Below are positions 23,882 through 31,470 of a DNA stretch of 43,724 bases, piece after piece. Source of the DNA: an uncultured Pelagibacteraceae bacterium (GTDB taxonomy: Bacteria > Pseudomonadota > Alphaproteobacteria > Pelagibacterales > Pelagibacteraceae); NCBI GenBank assembly GCA_902617975.1, contig CACMYV010000007.1, positions 1-43,724 on the forward strand, given 5' to 3'. Under the pieces are notes generated by a model, which ran no database searches, had not been told where the DNA came from, and was given only the letters and a program-made list of their open reading frames with translations. Both the position numbers and the translations under genes were made by a program. Each line of letters opens with the position of its first letter. The stretch's first letter is position 1.

Positions 23882-24807
23882 TTTTTCAATTTAGGATTAA
23901 GAGTGTCTCTCATCCAGTCTCCTAATAGATTAATGGAAAAAGCCAAAACAACTAAGAATATTGCTGGAAAAAAAGTTATCCACCATTCACCAGAAAATAA
24001 AAAGTCATTTCCAAGTCTAATCAGAGTTCCTAAAGAAGGAGTAGTTGGAGGAACGCCAACACCTAGAAAACTCAATGTGGCTTCTGCAATGATTGCTAAT
24101 GCAAGACCTATGGTTCCAATAACAAGCACCGGTCTCATTATATTTGGAAGAATATGTTTAAACATTACTATAAAATTAGAAACTCCAATAATTGTTGAGG
24201 CTGAAACATAATCTTTATTTTTTTCAACTAAAGTTGCTGCTCTTGATACTCTTGCAAACTGTGGCCACTCTGAAATACCAATTGCAAAAATTAAAACATA
24301 TATTGCCATCTCGTCATGAAGTTCACGCGAAATTATACCTCTCGCAATACCATCAACCAGAAGAGCCATCAAAATACTTGGAACTGTTAACTGAACATCA
24401 GTTAATCTCATAACAATCATTTCATACTTGCCACCAAAAAAACCAGCAGTAAGACCTAATCCAACTCCTAAAATTAAACTAAATAAAATTGCTGAGAAAC
24501 CAACAATCAAAGATATTCTAGATCCATAAAGAATAGTCGATAACATATCTCTTCCTTGTCCATCAGTACCAAGTAAAAATTCTACTTTTCCTTCGCTAGT
24601 CCAAGATGGTGGGGTGAATGCATCCATTAAAGATAAAGAAGATGGGTCGAATGGATTATAAGGTGTAATAAATTCTACAAAAAATGAACAGAAAAATATT
24701 ATTGCTAATAAAATCGATGAAACTATTGCTGTAGGAGATTTTATAAAACTAAAATAAATTTCACTATCTTTTATTTTATCCCAAGTTGTTAAAGCTTTAT
24801 TATCCAC
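23878..24807 (-). CDS. Peptide-type ABC transporter permease (DppC-like)
   Basis: A 309-residue channel subunit of the DppC/OppC family. A first membrane segment near residues 27-50 is followed by a stretch with PSWTSEGKVEFLLGTDGQGRDMLSTILYGSRISLIVGF, the family's hallmark, and the EAA-type loop EKNKDYVSASTIIGVSNFIVMFKHILPN near 195-222. It starts with a GTG at 24807 that overlaps the end of the DppB-like gene by 8 bases. It is part of the operon with binding protein, DppB and the fused ATPase. Confidence 0.9.
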   Translation of the reverse strand: MDNKALTTWDKIKDSEIYFSFIKSPTAIVSSILLAIIFFCSFFVEFITPYNPFDPSSLSLMDAFTPPSWTSEGKVEFLLGTDGQGRDMLSTILYGSRISLIVGFSAILFSLILGVGLGLTAGFFGGKYEMIVMRLTDVQLTVPSILMALLVDGIARGIISRELHDEMAIYVLIFAIGISEWPQFARVSRAATLVEKNKDYVSASTIIGVSNFIVMFKHILPNIMRPVLVIGTIGLALAIIAEATLSFLGVGVPPTTPSLGTLIRLGNDFLFSGEWWITFFPAIFLVVLAFSINLLGDWMRDTLNPKLKK

Positions 24808-25783
24808 TAGCTGAATCTCCTTTAACTCTAATTCTTGGATCTATAAAGTAATACAAGATATCGACTATAAAATTTATCATTACAAAAACGAATGCTATAA
24901 ATACTAAATATGCTGACATAATTGGAATATCTACAAACTGAACAGCTTGAATAAAAAGAAATCCCATACCTGGCCATTGAAATACTGTTTCCGTAATTAT
25001 TGAAAAAGCAATTAATGTTCCAATATTTATTCCAGCAATAGTTATTACTGGAATTAGTCCATTTTTAAGTGCGTGCTTATAATTAATGCTTTTTTCATTA
25101 ATGCCTCTGGCTCTTGCAAATTTTATGTAATCAGTCTGAAGTATTTCCATCATTTCAGCTCTAACGAGTCTTATTATGTATGTCATTTGAAAAAGGCTTA
25201 AAGTAACTGATGGTAATATAATTGCTTTTAAACCTGATATGGTTAAAAAGCCTGTCGACCAAAATCCTAGATCTACCACCTCGCCTCTTCCAAACGATGG
25301 TAGAACGCCCAATATAACTGCAAAAAGATAAATAAATAAAATACCAATTACAAAAGTTGGAAGAGAAACACCTAATAAAGAAACTGCTAAGATAAAATCA
25401 CTCAAAAAACCTTTTCTTTTTATGCCTGTATATACTCCCAATAAAGTACCTGAAACCAATGCAATTAAAGCAGATATTAAAACTAATTCAATTGTTGCCG
25501 GTAATCTTTCAATGATTAATTCTGATACAGGTCTTCTTAATTGATAAGATATTCCAAATTCTCCTTTTGAGGCATTAATTATAAACCTAGTAAATTGTAC
25601 ATGAATTGGGTCCATTAAACCCAAAGTTTCTCTTAACTCAGCTCTTTCTTCATCTGATGTTTCCTCACCTACCATGTTATTTATTGGGTCTCCTACAAAA
25701 TTAAAAAGAGAGAATGATACAAAAGCTACGACAAGCATAACCATTGCAGATTGAAACAATCGTTTAAAAAAATACTTTATCAA
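24800..25783 (-). CDS. Peptide-type ABC transporter permease (DppB-like)
   Basis: A 327-residue channel subunit of the DppB/OppB family with about six membrane segments. The N-terminal MIKYFFKRLFQSAMVMLVVAFVSF and the motif DPINNMVGEETSDEERAELRETLGLMDPIHVQF (about 32-64) are typical, as is the EAA loop LQTDYIKFARARGINEKSINYKHALKN near 207-233. The start is TTG with no good ribosome-binding site, an inefficient combination that should keep permease levels low. It stands 20 bases downstream of the hairpin that follows the binding-protein gene. Confidence 0.88.
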   Translation of the reverse strand: MIKYFFKRLFQSAMVMLVVAFVSFSLFNFVGDPINNMVGEETSDEERAELRETLGLMDPIHVQFTRFIINASKGEFGISYQLRRPVSELIIERLPATIELVLISALIALVSGTLLGVYTGIKRKGFLSDFILAVSLLGVSLPTFVIGILFIYLFAVILGVLPSFGRGEVVDLGFWSTGFLTISGLKAIILPSVTLSLFQMTYIIRLVRAEMMEILQTDYIKFARARGINEKSINYKHALKNGLIPVITIAGINIGTLIAFSIITETVFQWPGMGFLFIQAVQFVDIPIMSAYLVFIAFVFVMINFIVDILYYFIDPRIRVKGDSASG

Positions 25784-25803
25784 ATTATGAAATTTTATTT
25801 TTA

Positions 25804-25833
25804 TACAAGCCCTTTAATTAAAAAGGGCTTGTA
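25804..25833 (-). promoter_or_regulatory. Hairpin between binding-protein and permease genes (peptide ABC)
   Basis: TACAAGCCCTTT and AAAGGGCTTGTA form a perfect 12-bp stem around a 6-base A/T loop. It lies in the 59-base gap between the binding-protein stop and the TTG of the DppB-like gene. Transcribed on the minus strand it is followed by an A-rich rather than T-rich tract, so it looks like an mRNA-stabilising or processing stem rather than an ordinary terminator. Confidence 0.75.
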
Positions 25834-25842
25834 ATAAATTAT

Positions 25843-27405
25843 TTAGTCAAAGCTCGCAAAACGGAATAACGGTTCGTTATTCGGTCTTATCGGAACATTA
25901 ACATCTTTTTTTGCAGCCCAAGATATAACTTGGTGATGTAAAGGAAGATAAGAAATATCATCTTTTACTATTTTCCAAGCTTTAGCTATCGCAGCATTTC
26001 TCTTATCTAGGTTAACTTCACCTTCCATAACTCTTATCGCAGCATCTACATCAGAGTTACTAAAGTTAACTCTGTTCCAGCTTGCTCCACTTTCATATAA
26101 GTAATGGAAAACATAATGACTATCTAAAGTTGGAACTCCCCAACCTAACATATAAAAGTCACCTTGATTATCTTTTAGTTCTTTAAAGTGCTTACTTTTT
26201 GTTTGGGCAAATAAATTTACTTTAACACCGATTTTACCTAACATACCAACAACAGCTGTGCATATAGCTTCATCATTTACATATCTGTCATTTGGACATC
26301 TAAGCTCAACTTCAAATCCATTCGGATATCCAGCATCAGCTAGAAGTTTTTTTGCAGCAGCTACATCATAAGGAAGTCTTTTATCAAGTTCTTCTGTGTA
26401 TCCGTTAACACCTGGAAAAGTAATTATTCCTGCAGGTTCACTTAAACCTCTCATTACTTTTTTCTTAATAGCCTCAATATCTATTGCTTGATAAAGAGCT
26501 TGTCTAACTGCTTTCTTTTTGAATGGATTATCACCTGTATTACCTGTTCTAAGTTTATCTGCTCCCTGATCCATACCAAGGAATATAGTTCTCATTTGAG
26601 CAGTGCTTTCAACTTTGTGAGCAGGTGAATTTTTAATTCTAGCTAAATCTTGCACAGGTGCATCAGTAACAACATCAATTTCACCAGATAAAAGAGCTGC
26701 AACTCTAGTAGCTGCATTTTTTATAGGTAGTAGATGAATTTCTGTTACTTTGTCATCCTTCATAGTACCCCACCATTTTTTATTACGTTTGAAAACTGTT
26801 TTAGTATTTGGTTCTCTTAATGTAATTTTAAATGGTCCAGTTCCCATAGCATTTGTAGCTGAAAATGTTTCTTGTCCAGCATCCCAGTTCTGCGCCATGA
26901 CTGCAAAATTCTTTTCACTCCATTTTTTTGACATTATAAAAATGTTTGAAAGTTGGTTTAAAAGAATTGGATTTGGTTTACTTGTTGTAATTTCTACTGT
27001 GTAGTCATTAACTGCTTTTACACCTGATACTGTACTAATATATTCTTTAAAATCAGATGTTCTTTGTTTTGCTCTTAAAATACTAAATACAACATCTTCA
27101 GATGTAAATGGAGTTCCATCAGAAAATTTAACATCTTCTCTTAATTTAAAGATCCAAGTATTAGGACCTTGAGTTCTCCACTCTGTTGCTAGTTGAGGTC
27201 CAATTTTCATATCTAATCCTCTGGTAACTAGAGCTTCGTATACTTGTCTAGATACTTGAGTGGTAGGACCTTCGTTTTGAGCATGAGGATCAAGTGTTAA
27301 ACTATCACCCTGCATTGACCATTTAATAGTTTTTGCAAACGCTTGTGTTGGAGCAAAAGCTAGAAAAAAAGCCAATAAAATTTTTATAAAATACCCATAC
27401 TTCAT
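25843..27405 (-). CDS. Peptide-type ABC transporter substrate-binding protein (family 5)
   Basis: A 520-residue periplasmic receptor of the DppA/OppA/NikA family. A signal peptide (MKYGYFIKILLAFFLAFAPTQAFA) is followed by the family phrases GDSLTLDPHAQNEGPT, REDVKFSDGTPFTSEDVVFSILR (about 94-116), GTGPFKI and LADAGYPNGFEVEL near 343-356. Possible ligands include di- and oligopeptides, glutathione and other small molecules; none can be chosen. GGAGAGAG precedes the ATG as Shine-Dalgarno. A hairpin follows the stop, as for the other binding proteins of the window. Confidence 0.9.
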   Translation of the reverse strand: MKYGYFIKILLAFFLAFAPTQAFAKTIKWSMQGDSLTLDPHAQNEGPTTQVSRQVYEALVTRGLDMKIGPQLATEWRTQGPNTWIFKLREDVKFSDGTPFTSEDVVFSILRAKQRTSDFKEYISTVSGVKAVNDYTVEITTSKPNPILLNQLSNIFIMSKKWSEKNFAVMAQNWDAGQETFSATNAMGTGPFKITLREPNTKTVFKRNKKWWGTMKDDKVTEIHLLPIKNAATRVAALLSGEIDVVTDAPVQDLARIKNSPAHKVESTAQMRTIFLGMDQGADKLRTGNTGDNPFKKKAVRQALYQAIDIEAIKKKVMRGLSEPAGIITFPGVNGYTEELDKRLPYDVAAAKKLLADAGYPNGFEVELRCPNDRYVNDEAICTAVVGMLGKIGVKVNLFAQTKSKHFKELKDNQGDFYMLGWGVPTLDSHYVFHYLYESGASWNRVNFSNSDVDAAIRVMEGEVNLDKRNAAIAKAWKIVKDDISYLPLHHQVISWAAKKDVNVPIRPNNEPLFRFASFD

Positions 27406-27466
27406 TTCTCTCTCCTATATTATTAAAATAAAAATCTAACTTATTAATTATGTAAACTAAAGTGAT

Positions 27467-28192
27467 TTAATTCACTATTTTTTTGAAGTTTTCGTAAAGA
27501 ATTTTAGAATATTTGTTCATAGATTGAATGTTGTCTTTCGCATCACTATCAAATTTATCAAGAGCTCCTTGTCCTAACTGACTCTCTAAAGCAGACTTAT
27601 ATTCAGGCACACATCCCCATTCTCCTACAGTGGTATCTTTTATCTCTATGTGAAATTGAATACCGTAAGCATGTTTTTTGTATTTAAAAATTTGGTATTT
27701 CGTTTCAGGAGATGATGCTAAAAGAGTTATATCATTATTATTTTCAAGATTTTGAACTTCATATGAATGCCATTGGAGTGATTTAATAATATCAGGATAT
27801 TCTTTAAATAATAAATCGTCCTTTTTACTGTTTAAAAAATTAATGTCTAAAATACCTATCTCTGGATTTTTTGATTTAACTACTTTACCTCCAACTACCT
27901 CTCCTAATAATTGACAACCTAAACAAAAACCTAAATATGGTTTATTTAAGTCTACTACAAATTCTTTGATTTTTTTTTTCTCTTCTATTAACCAAGGGTA
28001 ATCTTTTTCCATCCAAGTATCCATTGGTCCGCCCATACAAAACATTGCATCAAATCCAGTTAAATCATCAGGTATTTTTTCTCCTTCGTCAAGTTCTACA
28101 GTTTTAATATGAACTTTATCCTTTAACATTAAATCTTTAATATAACCAGGATCCTCAATTTTAATGTGTTGAAGAACAATTATATTTTTCAT
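27467..28192 (-). CDS. Class I glutamine amidotransferase-like protein
   Basis: A 241-residue protein of the GMP-synthase-like GATase1 group. The nucleophile elbow is LGFCLGCQ with Cys90, and the catalytic histidine region is GIQFHIEIKD near 175, with its partner glutamate two residues on. Early on, CMGGPMDTW marks the oxyanion region. Stand-alone proteins of this type hydrolyse glutamine or gamma-glutamyl compounds. Being upstream of a peptide-type transporter, an amide or gamma-glutamyl peptide as substrate is a plausible inference. Its start overlaps the phosphatase stop by 4 bases. Confidence 0.82.
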   Translation of the reverse strand: MKNIIVLQHIKIEDPGYIKDLMLKDKVHIKTVELDEGEKIPDDLTGFDAMFCMGGPMDTWMEKDYPWLIEEKKKIKEFVVDLNKPYLGFCLGCQLLGEVVGGKVVKSKNPEIGILDINFLNSKKDDLLFKEYPDIIKSLQWHSYEVQNLENNNDITLLASSPETKYQIFKYKKHAYGIQFHIEIKDTTVGEWGCVPEYKSALESQLGQGALDKFDSDAKDNIQSMNKYSKILYENFKKIVN

Positions 28193-28992
28193 GTAGCTGG
28201 CTTGAGTAATTTTAAAATTTTTTTATGATTTGATAAATTATTTGAAACAATTATGTTTCCACCTAATGAAGCATCTTTATTATCCCATGTAGTAATTATT
28301 CCACCTGATGCTTTAATAATTGGTATTATCGGATGTATATCCCAAATTTTGTTTGCACATTGAGCTACAATATCTAGTCTTCCCTCTGCTAATTGGCAAT
28401 ATGTTAGTGCATCGAAACATGGAAACTGCATTCTCTTGATAAATTTCATTATTTTTTTTTGTTTTTGAAAAGATAAAGTTCCGTGAAAAGCAGCAGCTAA
28501 TTTCAAATAATCAAATTTTATTTTTTTGTTTACTTTTAATTTTCTTTTTTTTCCGTTTTCAAATACAAAAGCAGATTTATCATCTTGATTTAAATAGTAT
28601 CTTTTCATTCTTGGAAAATTTGCTAAACCAACTATAGGGGCATCGTTATAATTTAGAGAAATTAAATTGCTCCATGTAGGATTTCCAGCGACAAATGATC
28701 TTGTCCCATCAATTGGGTCAATTATCCATGAAAATAGACTTTTTGTTTTTTTTGCACCAAACTCTTCACCGATAATTTGATGATCTGGGAACTTATCATT
28801 AATCTTTTTTCTTATAAATTTTTCAAAAGCTTTATCAGCACTGGTAACGGGATCATAACCTTTACCTTTTAACTTGTTATTAATTGTAAAAGTTTTGTTA
28901 AGTTTAGTATAATAAAAATTAGTTAAATCCTTAGCAAGCTTATTCAAAAAGTTGTAATAAATCTTGAAATCTTTTGTTTTTTTGAAGGTCAT
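28189..28992 (-). CDS. Inositol monophosphatase-family phosphatase (HisN/SuhB-like)
   Basis: A 267-residue lithium-sensitive-type phosphatase. Metal-binding residues are visible in GEEFGAKK near 80 and in the motif WIIDPIDGTRSF near 90-101, and the late IWDIHPIIPIIKASGG near 216-231 replaces the usual WDxAA. Relatives act on inositol 1-phosphate, histidinol phosphate (HisN) or 3'-phosphoadenosine 5'-phosphate. The TRSFVAGNPTW phrase is common in the HisN group, so histidinol phosphatase is the favoured guess. It heads the minus-strand operon and is divergent from the dioxygenase gene by 87 bases. Confidence 0.82.
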   Translation of the reverse strand: MTFKKTKDFKIYYNFLNKLAKDLTNFYYTKLNKTFTINNKLKGKGYDPVTSADKAFEKFIRKKINDKFPDHQIIGEEFGAKKTKSLFSWIIDPIDGTRSFVAGNPTWSNLISLNYNDAPIVGLANFPRMKRYYLNQDDKSAFVFENGKKRKLKVNKKIKFDYLKLAAAFHGTLSFQKQKKIMKFIKRMQFPCFDALTYCQLAEGRLDIVAQCANKIWDIHPIIPIIKASGGIITTWDNKDASLGGNIIVSNNLSNHKKILKLLKPAT

Positions 28993-29079
28993 TTATCTGA
29001 TGAGTAATAGTTAAAATATACAACTAGTTCAAATAAAATATCTTGAAAATTTTAGAATTTGATAGAAGAATCCAGATAG

Positions 29080-30183
29080 ATGAAAATAGAAATCGATTCT
29101 AAAAAAGTATTTATAAATAGTGGGAATAATAAAGAAGAAATACATCCATTTTGGCTTAGAGAAAGAATAAATAACGAAGATGCTCTGGATAAAGGAAATC
29201 AACAAAGATTATTTGATCCAAATTCTATAAATACTAACATTGATATAGAAAAAATTGAGAATGAAGATGGATTACTTAATTTATTTTTCAATGATGGAAC
29301 CAATTATAAAATAAAAGAAGATCAAATATTAAATGAGTATAAATCGCAAAATCTTGATCCTATTTCAATTGATAAAATTAAATGGGATTCAAATTTTAAT
29401 AATTTTCAAAAATTTAAATTTGAAAATGATATTTTTGAAAAAAAAATCATGTATGATTTATTAGTATCATTCTATAAATATGGTTTTGTAGTTTTAACTA
29501 ATGTACCAACTGAAGATAATTTTATTATTAAATTTGCAAATTCAATTGGCAGTGTAAGAAGAACTAATTTTGGGGAATTTTTTAATGTAAGATCTGTGCC
29601 TAATCCAAATGATTTAGCTTATACATCATTAGCATTATCTCCACATACAGATAATCCGTATAGAAAACCAGTTCCTTGTGTTCAATTATTGCATTGTATT
29701 ACAAATAATGTGAGTGGAGGAAATTCTACCTTGGTTGATGGCTACACTGTAAGTGAAAAAATCAAAGAGGATTATCCAGAATATTATGAAATTTTATCTT
29801 CAGTTAAAGTAAAATTTAAATTTATAGACAATACAGTTGTTTTAGAAGATATGTCTGAGTTAATTAAATTGGATGAAAAAAATAATTTTAAACAAGTTAG
29901 ATTTAGTCCAAGATTAGATTATGCTCCGATATTAGAAAAATCAAAATTGGATTTATTCTATAAAGCTAGAAATAAAATTTCTGAATTATACAACTCTGGT
30001 AAATATAAAGTTGAATTTAAATTAGAAACTGGAGATTTATTAATAATGGACAATCATAGATTGCTTCATGGAAGAACAAAGTATGATGTTAACGAAGGTG
30101 ATAGATATTTACAAGGATGCTACATTGATTTCGACAGTACAGAAGGTAAACTTAGACATTTAAAAAGAAAATTTAATCTTTGA
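29080..30183 (+). CDS. 2-oxoglutarate/Fe(II) dioxygenase of the gamma-butyrobetaine/trimethyllysine hydroxylase family
   Basis: A 367-residue protein with the two-part layout of BBOX1/TMLH enzymes: an N-terminal domain with HPFWLRERINNEDALD (about 22-37) resembling the DUF971 zinc domain, then a TauD-type double-stranded beta helix. The iron ligands are His189 and Asp191 (SPHTDNPY) and distal His330 (NHRLLHGR), with Arg332 for 2-oxoglutarate. The zinc cysteines of the animal enzyme are not present. It probably hydroxylates a quaternary-ammonium compound, but a different substrate is possible. It ends 11 bases inside the convergent flavoprotein gene. Confidence 0.82.
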   Translation: MKIEIDSKKVFINSGNNKEEIHPFWLRERINNEDALDKGNQQRLFDPNSINTNIDIEKIENEDGLLNLFFNDGTNYKIKEDQILNEYKSQNLDPISIDKIKWDSNFNNFQKFKFENDIFEKKIMYDLLVSFYKYGFVVLTNVPTEDNFIIKFANSIGSVRRTNFGEFFNVRSVPNPNDLAYTSLALSPHTDNPYRKPVPCVQLLHCITNNVSGGNSTLVDGYTVSEKIKEDYPEYYEILSSVKVKFKFIDNTVVLEDMSELIKLDEKNNFKQVRFSPRLDYAPILEKSKLDLFYKARNKISELYNSGKYKVEFKLETGDLLIMDNHRLLHGRTKYDVNEGDRYLQGCYIDFDSTEGKLRHLKRKFNL

Positions 30184-30760
30184 ATAATTCTTTTATTTTT
30201 TCTTCAGCGTTTTTTATCGACTTTTCATAATCTAAAGCCATTTGATCTGCTGCAACTATATCGATTTTTTTGATACCAAAAAAATTTAACATATGTATCA
30301 ACCACGGAGTTAAAAAGTCTTCTTCACCTTGTATTTTTGTTCCGCCAGAAGTAATTACTAAATATACCTGCTTATCTTCTAATAAACCTTTTCTTCTTCC
30401 ATCATCCCCATATTTAAATGTCAATTTTACTCTGGCTGCAAGATCAGCCCAAGCTTTAAGGGTTGCTGGTGGGCCAAAATTATAAATTGGCACTGATATA
30501 ATAATTACATCACATTCTTTTAACTCCGATACTAACTTATCAGATAATTCAAACATTTTTTTATGTTCATCTGTTTGCTCATTCTCTGGAATTTTCATTC
30601 CAGACTCAGTTAGGCCAGATATAAAAAGCATTTCGTCATCTAGGTCTCTATAAATGACCTCATCATTATCTTTTTTAACTTTATCAAGTATTTTTTTTGC
30701 AAGCATCCTTGAGGTAGAACCTTCTTTTCTAGCACTGCAATCAATTTGATATATTTTCAT
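30173..30760 (-). CDS. FMN-dependent NADH-azoreductase/NAD(P)H quinone reductase (AzoR-like)
   Basis: A 195-residue flavodoxin-fold protein. The FMN phosphate loop is SARKEGSTSRMLA near 9-21, PIYNFGPPATLKAWADLAARVKLTFKY (about 101-127) is the AzoR hallmark, and TSGGTKIQGEED follows near 148-159. Such enzymes reduce quinones or azo compounds with two electrons from NAD(P)H, usually protecting from quinone redox cycling. It lies two bases after the CcdA gene and is probably cotranscribed with ppc and ccdA. Assignment is by motif only. Confidence 0.88.
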   Translation of the reverse strand: MKIYQIDCSARKEGSTSRMLAKKILDKVKKDNDEVIYRDLDDEMLFISGLTESGMKIPENEQTDEHKKMFELSDKLVSELKECDVIIISVPIYNFGPPATLKAWADLAARVKLTFKYGDDGRRKGLLEDKQVYLVITSGGTKIQGEEDFLTPWLIHMLNFFGIKKIDIVAADQMALDYEKSIKNAEEKIKELFKD

Positions 30761-30762
30761 TT

Positions 30763-31470
30763 TTATCCAAGTTTTTGAAGTATAGGAAAATACTTTAATA
30801 TGTAAAATCCTAAAGCTTGCAACTGGTTTGTAATCATTAATATTCCTGTTATCAATAATAATCCTCCACCAACTCTTGAAATAGTTATCATTTTTGATTT
30901 TAGATTTTTTGTAACAACCATAAAACGTTGAATCAAATAACCTGATGCAATAAAAGGCAGTGCTAAACCAAGTGAATAGAACACAAGTAACAATATACCT
31001 CGGTTCAAACTTTGCTCAATTGAAGCTAGAGCTAATATTGATCCTAAAATAGGTCCAATACATGGAGTCCATCCAAATCCAAATGCCATACCAACTAATA
31101 TTGAGCTAAAATTTCCTGATTTAATCTCAGTATTAATTCTTTTTTCATAATTTAAAAACTTAATATTAATTAATCCCATAATATGAAGGGAGAAAATAAT
31201 TATAATACTTCCTGCAATAATTCTTAGTTCAAAAGAGTTACTTAAAATTAAAGAACCTAAAAAAGTTGCGGTAGCTCCAAAGCTTATAAAAACAATTGAA
31301 AAACCAAAAGTAAATAAAACTATAGGGAATATATTAATCGTTTTTTTTTCTAATAATTCATTTAAAGAGCTTCCAGAAATATAAGATATATATCCAGGTA
31401 TTAATGGAAGTACACATGGAGACAAAAAGCTTATCAATCCAGCTCCAAATGCAACAAATAATTCTATCAT
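30763..31470 (-). CDS. ccdA: CcdA-type cytochrome c biogenesis/disulfide transfer protein
   Basis: A 235-residue inner-membrane protein with six hydrophobic segments. The conserved cysteines are in SPCVLPLIPGYI (Cys19 area) and in GFGWTPCIGPILGS, the two halves of the membrane dithiol that passes electrons from cytoplasmic thioredoxin to periplasmic partners. It is the short CcdA form without the DsbD end domains. A role in cytochrome c maturation or periplasmic disulfide reduction is expected. The ATG directly abuts the ppc stop, with no spacer. Confidence 0.9.
   Translation of the reverse strand: MIELFVAFGAGLISFLSPCVLPLIPGYISYISGSSLNELLEKKTINIFPIVLFTFGFSIVFISFGATATFLGSLILSNSFELRIIAGSIIIIFSLHIMGLINIKFLNYEKRINTEIKSGNFSSILVGMAFGFGWTPCIGPILGSILALASIEQSLNRGILLLVFYSLGLALPFIASGYLIQRFMVVTKNLKSKMITISRVGGGLLLITGILMITNQLQALGFYILKYFPILQKLG

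Noticed and set aside
27461..27476. Five-base-pair stem AGTGA/TCACT around the amidotransferase stop codon as a terminator
   Set aside because: Short stem and no clear T run on the minus strand; too weak to list as a terminator.
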